Origin: Brugia malayi
Taxonomy: Eukaryota > Nematoda > Chromadorea > Rhabditida > Onchocercidae
DNA length: 64,000 bases
Direction: 5' to 3'
Assembly (NCBI RefSeq): GCF_000002995.4
Contig: NW_025062478.1
Span: forward strand, 9,869,001-9,933,000
Part shown: positions 24,402-38,187 of the stretch, one piece after another
Numbering within the stretch: the stretch's first letter is position 1
Layout: every line of letters begins with the position of its first letter
Translations under genes and position numbers: made by a program
The notes under the pieces: generated by a model
What the model was told of the DNA's origin: nothing
The model's input: only the letters and a program-made list of their open reading frames with translations
Databases searched by the model: none

Positions 24402-25080
24402 GTTAATGAGAATAGTTTGTTGCCAATTCTGAAAAACATTCAAATTTATTGACGGTTGCTTCTAAAGAATAATGTCGCTGCTATTTGACAAATGCGCAAA
24501 GGAGATATTTCTTCAAGTAAATGCTTTTCTAAATATATTAGTTTATTAATAAATTTATCATCTAATTCCAAAATCCCTGTCATAACTCAAAAGTTTGAAA
24601 AGGGGTAATCTTCTGTCGTCTTCTGTCGAAATGAATGAAATAAAACTACTGAATGATAATTGTAGGAGAGTATGACAGAGGCCAACCGATCAATTCTGTT
24701 AGATATTGTTCGATAATCGCATGTATAACTTCTCATTCAGATGGGGGTGGCAAACTACGTGTATTGATAACTTACGTCTACGTATAATAACGTATGTATA
24801 GCAATAATAATAGAATATATAATAATGTATAATAAAATGATAATAGCACTACTGCTTAATCCTCTATACTGAATCATTTCTTTTCAGCTTCTGTATTTTA
24901 TTGTTATAAATAATTTATGCAAAGCAGTTATGACACTTTTTGTAATCTTATTATATTTCGCTTCAATTTTTCCACATTTTCAAATTTTTGGGAATATTGG
25001 AAAGAATGGAAAATTACATTGCTGCATCTCTTATAATTGGTAATGTTGATTTATAAATGCTAAATGGTTTCAACTTTAAA

Positions 25081-25117
25081 GTGAAAGCTAATGGTTCAAA
25101 GTGAAAGCTAATGGTTC
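25081..25117. repeat. Founder fusion junction with 20 bp tandem duplication
   Basis: The sequence gtgaaagctaatggttcaaa is followed directly by gtgaaagctaatggttc. To the left is ZNF1-like upstream flank (homologous up to ~3116), to the right ZNF2-like downstream flank (homologous from ~4616, where the motif occurs once). Identical junctions occur at 31285, 37491, 43697, 46183, 48671 and 51157, so one rearrangement preceded amplification. Confidence 0.9.
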
Positions 25118-25777
25118 TAAAAATAATTCGATCAGCACGAATAATTAGACAGATATTGTATATGTTTTCTGAAAATTTCTTGTTGATTTTTAACTGTAAT
25201 ACTTTATTAATAGCCGATTAAATATTTAGTCACTCGCTGATATAAGTTTGACGCTCTGTTGTAAACCGCATAACCAAACAACTTTATGAAATGATATGTT
25301 GTGTTTAAGAAGATTCTTTTCTTTCCCAAAAATTGATTTTCATTTTATTTATGCAATAATCGAGAGAGGAATACATATGAGCAATTCCATTTCATAAGTA
25401 ATTTAAAAATAGCGATATTTATTCGCAAGTTCTTCGTACACAGCATGCAAGATTACTTGTGTAGATTACTTGTTACTTGTAAAGAAAAACGCTGCAAGAA
25501 CAAAAAACAGGGACGAAAAACGACATAAATGTGCATATAAGATCAAACAAAAGAAATAGCTAACAACAGAGAATGTAAATAATAAAATAGAAATAGCAGA
25601 GAGCATTTCATTTGTTTAAAGTACGCGAAATTTAATGATTCTTCATGTGCGATTTCAAGCCGGATTTAGCCTGAAAATCTTTACTGCATACAGTATAGTG
25701 GTAGACAGGTCTATTCATTTCATGAGTTGCCATGTGAGACTGCAAATGGTGTTTATGTATGAAACCTTTTCTACATA

Positions 25778-26698
25778 TCAAACAACTATACGGCTTTCAC
25801 CCGTATGAATCATCATATGTGATTTCATACTGTCAGACCGAGTGAAATTCTTTTTGCATATCGAACAACTGTACGGCTTTTCACCAGCATGAGTCGTCGT
25901 CATATGTCTTTTCATATTACGGAGATCACCGAAATTCCTTTTGCATATCGAACAACTGTGCGGCTTTTCACTGGTATGAATCATCATATGTGATTTCATA
26001 CTGCTGGACTGAATAAAATTCTTTTTGCATATCGAACAACTGTACGGCTTTTCACCAGTATGAATCATCACATGTTTTTTCATATCCCCGAACTGAGTGA
26101 AATTTCTCTTGCATAGTGGACAACTATGAGGTTTTTCACCAGTATGAGTCATCATATGATTTTTTATATGGCAGGATTGAGTGAAATTTCTCTTGCATAC
26201 TGAACAACTATACGGCTTTTCACCGGTATGAGTCTTCTTATGCCTTTTCATATTACAGAGATCAGCGAAATTCTTTTTGCATATGGAACAACTGTACGGC
26301 TTCTCACCGGTATGAACCACCATATGTGCTTTCATACTGCTGGACTGAATAAAATTCTTTTTGCATATCGAACAACTATACGGCTTTTCACCAGTATGAG
26401 TCATCATATGATTTTTTATATGGCAGGATTGAGTGAAATTTCTCTTGCATACTGGACAACTATACGGCTTTTCACCGGTATGAGTCATCACATGTTTTTT
26501 CATATGTGTTATTTCCTTTTGACATATATCACAACGCCGTTTCTTTCCTGTGCTTTCTTTTTCTGGTTCAATTACTTCCATCAGTGTTTCGATTGGAACA
26601 AGTCGTCGCGGTTTAATTCGTTCATCACTCACTCTTTTCACTGATAAGCCTTGCGATTTATTTCCTTCCTCTTTCACTTTTGATATTGATAAATCCAA
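25778..26698 (-). CDS. ZNF6: B-type C2H2 gene, no signal-like exon, frameshifted tail
   Basis: Leader, degenerate finger and eight fingers: TQSCHIKN, IQSSSMKA, ADLCNMKR, TQSCHIKN, TQFGDMKK, IQSSSMKS, GDLRNMKR (four-residue His spacing) and TRSDSMKS. It ends HTGESRIVV because of the shared one-base deletion; an out-of-frame tail runs to a TAA at 25632-25634. The 5' side is cut at 26712/26713 by spacer S, so the signal-like exon is absent and an in-frame TAA lies just upstream. Protein sequence appears identical in ZNF8, 10, 12 and 15. Expression is doubtful without a new first exon. Confidence 0.65.
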   Translation of the reverse strand: MDLSISKVKEEGNKSQGLSVKRVSDERIKPRRLVPIETLMEVIEPEKESTGKKRRCDICQKEITHMKKHVMTHTGEKPYSCPVCKRNFTQSCHIKNHMMTHTGEKPYSCSICKKNFIQSSSMKAHMVVHTGEKPYSCSICKKNFADLCNMKRHKKTHTGEKPYSCSVCKRNFTQSCHIKNHMMTHTGEKPHSCPLCKRNFTQFGDMKKHVMIHTGEKPYSCSICKKNFIQSSSMKSHMMIHTSEKPHSCSICKRNFGDLRNMKRHMTTTHAGEKPYSCSICKKNFTRSDSMKSHMMIHTGESRIVV

Positions 26699-27914
26699 CG
26701 GTTCTGTTTGTTAATTAGAAGGTTTATAATCTAGATGGTTATTCAGAATTAATTCTAAGTAACTTCAGTTGGTCATCTGAACTATAATAGGATAAGAAAC
26801 GCAATGGAAATAGAAAATATATTCAGTATTCGTCCACTAATTGATGTCAACTTCTGGCAACTTTATATTTCTAAAACCAATTGATGAGAGAGGAAACTCC
26901 TGACATTTGCTTAATAATATTTACTGGATATAACGATAACCGAAATATGCTTTTAAATACTTCGCAAAAAAAAACTCATCAAATACTGATCTAGTATAAT
27001 AGAAAATCTTGATTTACATCGGAGAATATGGAAAGATTGATTACTCAACTAGTTTAAGAGAACGTACATAAGTAGAACATAATTTTCCAAAGAGTAGAAA
27101 TAAAAACAAAAATTGTGATGCAAATATTTTACATTCAAATATTTTATCGCACAAATTATATTGAGTGAAGATTTATTTCGTAAGGAGCTAAGAGACAAAT
27201 CCATTGGTCGGTATATCATATAATTGATCCACAAATCCGGAGTAGATAAAATACTGTGCACCGATGACAAATCTGCAATAGTATTGAAAAAAAAGAATGT
27301 TCACAAATTTTAGAAATAAAGTAAAACGCTGAATTTAAAATCAATAATATATGAAAAGTATAATTTAAAATACTCCGCAAATAAACAAAATGCTAACTCA
27401 TTAACCAGCTGAATTTTCAACTTTTTTGATTACCATACAAAATTTTCTGATTTGATATCTATCACTTCCAATCGCTGTAATCCGATTTTCCTTTACACAG
27501 TCTTTTTAATTCCCATTTTTACATCCCGTAGGAAATTATTAGATGTTTAACTATAAGAAAATCTCTAATAAAGAAGACCATGTATAGAACTATTTTTTTT
27601 TCTTTTTTTTTCGAGAATAGGAAAAATGCATTACTTATTCAAATATGAAAAAACAAGAACCAAATGATTTAGATTGCTTGAAAGGAACGTTCCATTAATT
27701 TTTATGAAAAATTTTATAAATAAGGATATAAAAAAGAATGTGAATGAAATACCTTTTTCAACTGAAATTCTAAAATCCATGCAATTGTGAATAGAAAGCA
27801 ATAAATACAGAAAATATTTCACTCTTCCATGATGTTGAATTTCCGAGAGGAATTTCAGAGAGACGAAATTCCCGAGAGATAGCCTGTAGGAAATAAGAAT
27901 TCTCTATACTATGC

Positions 27915-27962
27915 TGTTGAAAAAGCAAGATGACAGTGACTGGTCATCTTGCTTTTTCAACA
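27915..27962. repeat. 20 bp foldback, copy 2
   Basis: Same arms and loop as at 21711-21758, with no visible change. Confidence 0.85.
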
Positions 27963-29436
27963 AGATTAGGGTACGCTTATCCTTTTAGAACGCATAACAG
28001 TTAGCACATTTTTGTATTTTTTAATGTAGTTATTTGGAATGGAAATTATGTGCTTTGGTGGATTCTTTTATTTGCTAAATCGTTTGTTCAGTTTCTCTTC
28101 TTCTGTAATATTTTTGTTTTTTTTAAATCAGTAAATCAAACTGTCGGATTATTTATTGACTTTATATTTCTTCCAAATTTTCTTGCTATGTTCAGCTTAA
28201 TAATACTTTAAATGTATTTTAGGTTTAGGGATTGATCCCTCATTCTTCCATTCCTACTCCTTCCAATTTTAACTTTTAGAACTTTAAACCTGTTTTGACA
28301 TTTCTGTATTTGTTAGTACAATTGTTGGGGATGGAAATTCTTTTAATCGGGAATTGCAATTATTTCCCTTGAACGAGGAAGCCCTAGTAAAAGTCATCAG
28401 CTCACTTTAAGTACATTTCTTTTTTTTAAGGTAAACATGCTAGCCACATGCAACCAATAAAGCTTTCCATACGTATGTGATATTTTTATGTTTCAGTTGA
28501 ATTGTCGTATCTACTTTGAAACAGTCAAATTGTGCAATATTCTGAATTATATCGCTTTCGCCAGAGACATCTCCGTCTGCAACTGTAGCTCAGTTCAAAA
28601 TTTGATTTGAAGTGTTTGCTGTTACTTCGCGAGAAAATTCTGTCATTCTTATTGACTACATATTTTTTACCTTAGCCTATATCACTAATTAAATTCATTA
28701 ATACTGTGTAATTATTAGGTGCATTAATAATGTCATGGCAAGATTAAGTTAATTGTAAAAATATCATTATTAATTAATATTCAGTGAAGAAGTGGTATTA
28801 ATTTTAGTTAAAGTAATAATATGGTTAATAAAGCATTTAAGTCATCTCCTCTACATTTTCATGGGAAGTCTTTTTAATCAATAACTTCCTTTATGGAATT
28901 GATGGAAGAAATGAAATATATGTCACGTTGTGATTTCTTAACAGGTACAATTAAGACGGTGAGGAAAAAAGTAACTTTTGAGACAGGTGTTAACATAAAT
29001 GATCAAAGTGACAGTTAATGGTTTTAAAAATATTTCAGTCAGTACAAATAGTTAGATATGCTTTTGTATATGCATCCTCAAATCTCTTGCTGATTTTCAT
29101 CTGTAATACATTGTTGATTACCGATCAAATATTTAGTCATTCACTGATATAAATTTGACGCTCTGCTGTAGATCGCATAATTATATAGCTTTATGAAATG
29201 ATTAAGAAGATTCTTTTCTTCCCCAGAAATTTATTTCTATTTCATTTATATAATAATCAAGGGAGGAATACATATGATCAACTACATTCATTAGTAATAT
29301 AACAATAGCGATATTTATTCGCAAGTTCTTCGTACACAGCATGCAAGATTACTTGTAAATGAAATCGATACAGAGAATATAAAAAATCAAAACAGAAATA
29401 GCAGAGGGCATTTATTTTGTTTAAATTGGGCAAGTT

Positions 29437-30605
29437 TTAATGATTCTTCATGTGCGATTTCAAACCGGATTTAGTCTGAAAATCTTTACTGCATACAGTA
29501 CACTGGTAGACAGGTCTATTCATGTCATGAATTACCATGTGAGTCTGCAAACTGCGTTTTTGGGGGTAACTTTTTCCGCATATCGAACAACTATACGGCT
29601 TTTCACCGGTATGAATCACCATATGTGCTTTCATACTGTCGGATCGACTGAAATTCTTTTTGCATATCGAACAACAGTAAGGCTTTTCACCGGTATGAAT
29701 CACCATATGTGCTTTCATACTGTTGGACCGACTGAAATTCTTTTTGCATATTGAACAACTGTACGGCTTTTCACCAGTATGAGTCATCATATGATTTTTT
29801 ATATGGCAGGATTGAGTGAAATTTCTCTTGCATACTGGACAACTATACGGCTTTTCACCAGTATGAGTCTTCTTATGCCTTTTCATATTACAGAGATCAG
29901 CGAAATTCTTTTTGCATATGGAACAACTGTACGGCTTCTCACCGGTATGAACCACCATATGTGCTATCATACTGCTGGACTGAATAAAATTCTTTTTGCA
30001 TATCGAACAACTGTACGGCTTTTCACCAGTATGAATCATCACATGTTTTTTCATATTCCCGAACTGAGTGAAATTTCTCTTGCATAGTGGACAACTATAC
30101 GGCTTTTCAGCAGTATGAGTCATCATATGATTTTTTATATGGCAGGATTGAGTGAAATTTCTCTTGCATACTGGACAACTATACGGCTTTTCACCGGTAT
30201 GAGTCATCACATGTTTTTTCATATGTGTTATTTCCTTTTGACATATATCACAACGCCGTTTCTTTCCTGTGCTTTCTTTTTCTGGTTCAATTACTTCCGT
30301 CAGTGTTTCGATTGGAACAAGTCGTCGCGGTTTAATTCGTTCATCACTCACTCTTTTCACTGATAAGCCTTGCGATTTATTTCCTTCCTCTTTCACTTTT
30401 GATATTGATAAATCCAACGGTTCTGTTTGTTCCGTTTGCGCTACCTTAAATGATATGAAATTATCAATGAAAAATCACTGTGAAAAATTTAAATGCCGAT
30501 GGTATTGTGGTGTTATGTTGTTTTTTTTTTAACTTTATGTGGACTTACTGTGTTTCGAATATTGCTCAATTGGAAGACAAAGAAGAATAAATAGATGAAA
30601 TGCAT
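29437..30605 (-). CDS. ZNF7: A2-type C2H2 gene, intact C-terminus
   Basis: Proposed exons are 30605-30549 and 30444-29437; the intron's T/A run is one base shorter than in most copies. Degenerate finger plus nine fingers: TQSCHIKN, QFGNMKK, IQSSSMIA, ADLCNMKR, TQSCHIKN, SRSNSMKA, SRSDSMKA, PQKRSLQT and the terminal QTKSGLKS finger. Relative to A1 it gains a finger near the N-terminus and loses TQFGDMKK in the middle, so the length is unchanged (326 codons after the leader Leu). It ends at MKNH. Confidence 0.85.
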
Positions 30606-31981
30606 GTTAATGAGAATAGTTTGTTGCCAATTCTGAAAAACATTCAAATTTATTGACGGTTGCTTCTAAAGAATAATGTCGCTGCTATTTGACAAATGCG
30701 CAAAGGAGATATTTCTTCAAGTAAATGCTTTTCTAAATATATTAGTTTATTAATAAATTTATCATCTAATTCCAAAATCCCTGTCATAACTCAAAAGTTT
30801 GAAAAGGGGTAATCTTCTGTCGTCTTCTGTCGAAATGAATGAAATAAAACTACTGAATGATAATTGTAGGAGAGTATGACAGAGGCCAACCGATCAATTC
30901 TGTTAGATATTGTTCGATAATCGCATGTATAACTTCTCATTCAGATGGGGGTGGCAAACTACGTGTATTGATAACTTACGTCTACGTATAATAACGTATG
31001 TATAGCAATAATAATAGAATATATAATAATGTATAATAAAATGATAATAGCACTACTGCTTAATCCTCTATACTGAATCATTTCTTTTCAGCTTCTGTAT
31101 TTTATTGTTATAAATAATTTATGCAAAGCAGTTATGACACTTTTTGTAATCTTATTATATTTCGCTTCAATTTTTCCACATTTTCAAATTTTTGGGAATA
31201 TTGGAAAGAATGGAAAATTACATTGCTGCATCTCTTATAATTGGTAATGTTGATTTATAAATGCTAAATGGTTTCAACTTTAAAGTGAAAGCTAATGGTT
31301 CAAAGTGAAAGCTAATGGTTCTAAAAATAATTCGATCAGCACGAATAATTAGACAGATATTGTATATGTTTTCTGAAAATTTCTTGTTGATTTTTAACTG
31401 TAATACTTTATTAATAGCCGATTAAATATTTAGTCACTCGCTGATATAAGTTTGACGCTCTGTTGTAAACCGCATAACCAAACAACTTTATGAAATGATA
31501 TGTTGTGTTTAAGAAGATTCTTTTCTTTCCCAAAAATTGATTTTCATTTTATTTATGCAATAATCGAGAGAGGAATACATATGAGCAATTCCATTTCATA
31601 AGTAATTTAAAAATAGCGATATTTATTCGCAAGTTCTTCGTACACAGCATGCAAGATTACTTGTGTAGATTACTTGTTACTTGTAAAGAAAAACGCTGCA
31701 AGAACAAAAAACAGGGACGAAAAACGACATAAATGTGCATATAAGATCAAACAAAAGAAATAGCTAACAACAGAGAATGTAAATAATAAAATAGAAATAG
31801 CAGAGAGCATTTCATTTGTTTAAAGTACGCGAAATTTAATGATTCTTCATGTGCGATTTCAAGCCGGATTTAGCCTGAAAATCTTTACTGCATACAGTAT
31901 AGTGGTAGACAGGTCTATTCATTTCATGAGTTGCCATGTGAGACTGCAAATGGTGTTTATGTATGAAACCTTTTCTACATA

Positions 31982-32902
31982 TCAAACAACTATACGGCTT
32001 TCACCCGTATGAATCATCATATGTGATTTCATACTGTCAGACCGAGTGAAATTCTTTTTGCATATCGAACAACTGTACGGCTTTTCACCAGCATGAGTCG
32101 TCGTCATATGTCTTTTCATATTACGGAGATCACCGAAATTCCTTTTGCATATCGAACAACTGTGCGGCTTTTCACTGGTATGAATCATCATATGTGATTT
32201 CATACTGCTGGACTGAATAAAATTCTTTTTGCATATCGAACAACTGTACGGCTTTTCACCAGTATGAATCATCACATGTTTTTTCATATCCCCGAACTGA
32301 GTGAAATTTCTCTTGCATAGTGGACAACTATGAGGTTTTTCACCAGTATGAGTCATCATATGATTTTTTATATGGCAGGATTGAGTGAAATTTCTCTTGC
32401 ATACTGAACAACTATACGGCTTTTCACCGGTATGAGTCTTCTTATGCCTTTTCATATTACAGAGATCAGCGAAATTCTTTTTGCATATGGAACAACTGTA
32501 CGGCTTCTCACCGGTATGAACCACCATATGTGCTTTCATACTGCTGGACTGAATAAAATTCTTTTTGCATATCGAACAACTATACGGCTTTTCACCAGTA
32601 TGAGTCATCATATGATTTTTTATATGGCAGGATTGAGTGAAATTTCTCTTGCATACTGGACAACTATACGGCTTTTCACCGGTATGAGTCATCACATGTT
32701 TTTTCATATGTGTTATTTCCTTTTGACATATATCACAACGCCGTTTCTTTCCTGTGCTTTCTTTTTCTGGTTCAATTACTTCCATCAGTGTTTCGATTGG
32801 AACAAGTCGTCGCGGTTTAATTCGTTCATCACTCACTCTTTTCACTGATAAGCCTTGCGATTTATTTCCTTCCTCTTTCACTTTTGATATTGATAAATCC
32901 AA
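31982..32902 (-). CDS. ZNF8: B-type C2H2 gene, no signal-like exon
   Basis: Encodes the same protein as ZNF6 as far as I can see, with the same HTGESRIVV frameshift end. Its 5' side is cut by spacer S at 32916/32917, so the signal-like exon and acceptor are missing. Confidence 0.65.
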   Translation of the reverse strand: MDLSISKVKEEGNKSQGLSVKRVSDERIKPRRLVPIETLMEVIEPEKESTGKKRRCDICQKEITHMKKHVMTHTGEKPYSCPVCKRNFTQSCHIKNHMMTHTGEKPYSCSICKKNFIQSSSMKAHMVVHTGEKPYSCSICKKNFADLCNMKRHKKTHTGEKPYSCSVCKRNFTQSCHIKNHMMTHTGEKPHSCPLCKRNFTQFGDMKKHVMIHTGEKPYSCSICKKNFIQSSSMKSHMMIHTSEKPHSCSICKRNFGDLRNMKRHMTTTHAGEKPYSCSICKKNFTRSDSMKSHMMIHTGESRIVV

Positions 32903-34120
32903 CGGTTCTGTTTGTTAATTAGAAGGTTTATAATCTAGATGGTTATTCAGAATTAATTCTAAGTAACTTCAGTTGTTCATCTGAACTATAATAGGATAAG
33001 AAACACAATGGAAATAGAAAATATATTCAGTATTCGTCCACTAATTGATGTCAACTTCTGGCAACTTTATATTTCTAAAACCAATTGATGAGAGAGGAAA
33101 CTCCTGACATTTGCTTAATAATATTTACTGGATATAACGATAACCGAAATATGCTTTTAAATACTTCGCAAAAAAAAACTCATCAAATACTGATCTAGTA
33201 TAATAGAAAATCTTGATTTACATCGGAGAATATGGAAAGATTGATTACTCAACTAGTTTAAGAGAACGTACATAAGTAGAACATAATTTTCCAAAGAGTA
33301 GAAATAAAAACAAAAATTGTGATGCAAATATTTTACATTCAAATATTTTATCGCACAAATTATATTGAGTGAAGATTTATTTCGTAAGGAGCTAAGAGAC
33401 AAATCCATTGGTCGGTATATCATATAATTGATCCACAAATCCGGAGTAGATAAAATACTGTGCACCGATGACAAATCTGCAATAGTATTGAAAAAAAAGA
33501 ATGTTCACAAATTTTAGAAATAAAGTAAAACGCTGAATTTAAAATCAATAATATATGAAAAGTATAATTTAAAATACTCCGCAAATAAACAAAATGCTAA
33601 CTCATTAACCAGCTGAATTTTCAACTTTTTTGATTACCATACAAAATTTTCTGATTTGATATCTATCACTTCCAATCGCTGTAATCCGATTTTCCTTTAC
33701 ACAGTCTTTTTAATTCCCATTTTTACATCCCGTAGGAAATTATTAGATGTTTAACTATAAGAAAATCTCTAATAAAGAAGACCATGTATAGAACTATTTT
33801 TTTTTTCTTTTTTTTTTCGAGAATAGGAAAAATGCATTACTTATTCAAATATGAAAAAACAAGAACCAAATGATTTAGATTGCTTGAAAGGAACGTTCCA
33901 TTAATTTTTATGAAAAATTTTATAAATAAGGATATAAAAAAGAATGTGAATGAAATACCTTTTTCAACTGAAATTCTAAAATCCATGCAATTGTGAATAG
34001 AAAGCAATAAATACAGAAAATATTTCACTCTTCCATGATGTTGAATTTCCGAGAGGAATTTCAGAGAGACGAAATTCCCGAGAGATAGCCTGTAGGAAAT
34101 AAGAATTCTCTATACTATGC

Positions 34121-34168
34121 TGTTGAAAAAGCAAGATGACAGTGACTGGTCATCTTGCTTTTTCAACA
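34121..34168. repeat. 20 bp foldback, copy 3
   Basis: Same arms and loop as at 21711-21758. Confidence 0.85.
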
Positions 34169-35641
34169 AGATTAGGGTACGCTTATCCTTTTAGAACGCA
34201 TAACAGTTAGCACATTTTTGTATTTTTTAATGTAGTTATTTGGAATGGAAATTATGTGCTTTGGTGGATTCTTTTATTTGCTAAATCGTTTGTTCAGTTT
34301 CTCTTCTTCTGTAATATTTTTGTTTTTTTAAATCAGTAAATCAAACTGTCGGATTATTTATTGACTTTATATTTCTTCCAAATTTTCTTGCTATGTTCAG
34401 CTTAATAATACTTTAAATGTATTTTAGGTTTAGGGATTGATCCCTCATTCTTCCATTCCTACTCCTTCCAATTTTAACTTTTAGAACTTTAAACCTGTTT
34501 TGACATTTCTGTATTTGTTAGTACAATTGTTGGGGATGGAAATTCTTTTAATCGGGAATTGCAATTATTTCCCTTGAACGAGGAAGCCCTAGTAAAAGTC
34601 ATCAGCTCACTTTAAGTACATTTCTTTTTTTTAAGGTAAACATGCTAGCCACATGCAACCAATAAAGCTTTCCATACGTATGTGATATTTTTATGTTTCA
34701 GTTGAATTGTCGTATCTACTTTGAAACAGTCAAATTGTGCAATATTCTGAATTATATCGCTTTCGCCAGAGACATCTCCGTCTGCAACTGTAGCTCAGTT
34801 CAAAATTTGATTTGAAGTGTTTGCTGTTACTTCGCGAGAAAATTCTGTCATTCTTATTGACTACATATTTTTTACCTTAGCCTATATCACTAATTAAATT
34901 CATTAATACTGTGTAATTATTAGGTGCATTAATAATGTCATGGCAAGATTAAGTTAATTGTAAAAATATCATTATTAATTAATATTCAGTGAAGAAGTGG
35001 TATTAATTTTAGTTAAAGTAATAATATGGTTAATAAAGCATTTAAGTCATCTCCTCTACATTTTCATGGGAAGTCTTTTTAATCAATAACTTCCTTTATG
35101 GAATTGATGGAAGAAATGAAATATATGTCACGTTGTGATTTCTTAACAGGTACAATTAAGACGGTGAGGAAAAAAGTAACTTTTGAGACAGGTGTTAACA
35201 TAAATGATCAAAGTGACAGTTAATGGTTTTAAAAATATTTCAGTCAGTACAAATAGTTAGATATGCTTTTGTATATGCATCCTCAAATCTCTTGCTGATT
35301 TTCATCTGTAATACATTGTTGATTACCGATCAAATATTTAGTCATTCACTGATATAAATTTGACGCTCTGCTGTAGATCGCATAATTATATAGCTTTATG
35401 AAATGATTAAGAAGATTCTTTTCTTCCCCAGAAATTTATTTCTATTTCATTTATATAATAATCAAGGGAGGAATACATATGATCAACTACATTCATTAGT
35501 AATATAACAATAGCGATATTTATTCGCAAGTTCTTCGTACACAGCATGCAAGATTACTTGTAAATGAAATCGATACAGAGAATATAAAAAATCAAAACAG
35601 AAATAGCAGAGGGCATTTATTTTGTTTAAATTGGGCAAGTT

Positions 35642-36811
35642 TTAATGATTCTTCATGTGCGATTTCAAACCGGATTTAGTCTGAAAATCTTTACTGCATA
35701 CAGTACACTGGTAGACAGGTCTATTCATGTCATGAATTACCATGTGAGTCTGCAAACTGCGTTTTTGGGGGTAACTTTTTCCGCATATCGAACAACTATA
35801 CGGCTTTTCACCGGTATGAATCACCATATGTGCTTTCATACTGTCGGATCGACTGAAATTCTTTTTGCATATCGAACAACAGTAAGGCTTTTCACCGGTA
35901 TGAATCACCATATGTGCTTTCATACTGTTGGACCGACTGAAATTCTTTTTGCATATTGAACAACTGTACGGCTTTTCACCAGTATGAGTCATCATATGAT
36001 TTTTTATATGGCAGGATTGAGTGAAATTTCTCTTGCATACTGGACAACTATACGGCTTTTCACCAGTATGAGTCTTCTTATGCCTTTTCATATTACAGAG
36101 ATCAGCGAAATTCTTTTTGCATATGGAACAACTGTACGGCTTCTCACCGGTATGAACCACCATATGTGCTATCATACTGCTGGACTGAATAAAATTCTTT
36201 TTGCATATCGAACAACTGTACGGCTTTTCACCAGTATGAATCATCACATGTTTTTTCATATTCCCGAACTGAGTGAAATTTCTCTTGCATAGTGGACAAC
36301 TATACGGCTTTTCAGCAGTATGAGTCATCATATGATTTTTTATATGGCAGGATTGAGTGAAATTTCTCTTGCATACTGGACAACTATACGGCTTTTCACC
36401 GGTATGAGTCATCACATGTTTTTTCATATGTGTTATTTCCTTTTGACATATATCACAACGCCGTTTCTTTCCTGTGCTTTCTTTTTCTGGTTCAATTACT
36501 TCCGTCAGTGTTTCGATTGGAACAAGTCGTCGCGGTTTAATTCGTTCATCACTCACTCTTTTCACTGATAAGCCTTGCGATTTATTTCCTTCCTCTTTCA
36601 CTTTTGATATTGATAAATCCAACGGTTCTGTTTGTTCCGTTTGCGCTACCTTAAATGATATGAAATTATCAATGAAAAATCACTGTGAAAAATTTAAATG
36701 CCGATGGTATTGTGGTGTTATGTTGTTTTTTTTTTTAACTTTATGTGGACTTACTGTGTTTCGAATATTGCTCAATTGGAAGACAAAGAAGAATAAATAG
36801 ATGAAATGCAT
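35642..36811 (-). CDS. ZNF9: A2-type C2H2 gene, intact C-terminus
   Basis: Proposed exons are 36811-36755 and 36649-35642. The finger order matches ZNF7 exactly and the C-terminus is complete. It has the signal-like exon with the GTAAGT donor and the TTTTTCAG upstream acceptor. Confidence 0.85.
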
Positions 36812-38187
36812 GTTAATGAGAATAGTTTGTTGCCAATTCTGAAAAACATTCAAATTTATTGACGGTTGCTTCTAAAGAATAATGTCGCTGCTATTTGACA
36901 AATGCGCAAAGGAGATATTTCTTCAAGTAAATGCTTTTCTAAATATATTAGTTTATTAATAAATTTATCATCTAATTCCAAAATCCCTGTCATAACTCAA
37001 AAGTTTGAAAAGGGGTAATCTTCTGTCGTCTTCTGTCGAAATGAATGAAATAAAACTACTGAATGATAATTGTAGGAGAGTATGACAGAGGCCAACCGAT
37101 CAATTCTGTTAGATATTGTTCGATAATCGCATGTATAACTTCTCATTCAGATGGGGGTGGCAAACTACGTGTATTGATAACTTACGTCTACGTATAATAA
37201 CGTATGTATAGCAATAATAATAGAATATATAATAATGTATAATAAAATGATAATAGCACTACTGCTTAATCCTCTATACTGAATCATTTCTTTTCAGCTT
37301 CTGTATTTTATTGTTATAAATAATTTATGCAAAGCAGTTATGACACTTTTTGTAATCTTATTATATTTCGCTTCAATTTTTCCACATTTTCAAATTTTTG
37401 GGAATATTGGAAAGAATGGAAAATTACATTGCTGCATCTCTTATAATTGGTAATGTTGATTTATAAATGCTAAATGGTTTCAACTTTAAAGTGAAAGCTA
37501 ATGGTTCAAAGTGAAAGCTAATGGTTCTAAAAATAATTCGATCAGCACGAATAATTAGACAGATATTGTATATGTTTTCTGAAAATTTCTTGTTGATTTT
37601 TAACTGTAATACTTTATTAATAGCCGATTAAATATTTAGTCACTCGCTGATATAAGTTTGACGCTCTGTTGTAAACCGCATAACCAAACAACTTTATGAA
37701 ATGATATGTTGTGTTTAAGAAGATTCTTTTCTTTCCCAAAAATTGATTTTCATTTTATTTATGCAATAATCGAGAGAGGAATACATATGAGCAATTCCAT
37801 TTCATAAGTAATTTAAAAATAGCGATATTTATTCGCAAGTTCTTCGTACACAGCATGCAAGATTACTTGTGTAGATTACTTGTTACTTGTAAAGAAAAAC
37901 GCTGCAAGAACAAAAAACAGGGACGAAAAACGACATAAATGTGCATATAAGATCAAACAAAAGAAATAGCTAACAACAGAGAATGTAAATAATAAAATAG
38001 AAATAGCAGAGAGCATTTCATTTGTTTAAAGTACGCGAAATTTAATGATTCTTCATGTGCGATTTCAAGCCGGATTTAGCCTGAAAATCTTTACTGCATA
38101 CAGTATAGTGGTAGACAGGTCTATTCATTTCATGAGTTGCCATGTGAGACTGCAAATGGTGTTTATGTATGAAACCTTTTCTACATA

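Larger units (their letters stand above)
20506..26711. repeat. 6.2 kb tandem unit 1 (spacer + ZNF5 + ZNF6)
   Basis: First of four head-to-tail units with a period of about 6204-6207 bp. The order on the plus strand is spacer S (20506 to ~22690), ZNF5 3' flank, ZNF5 (A1 type), ZNF5 upstream flank, fusion junction at 25081, ZNF6 3' flank, ZNF6 (B type). Spacer variant sites read ttggtcatctg and aacgcaatgg, shared with unit 2 only. Confidence 0.9.
26713..32916. repeat. 6.2 kb tandem unit 2 (spacer + ZNF7 + ZNF8)
   Basis: Same order as unit 1. The spacer carries the unit-1 variants (ttggtcatctg, aacgcaatgg), but its A gene is A2 type like unit 3. Small A/T-run length changes account for most visible differences. 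Confidence 0.9.
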
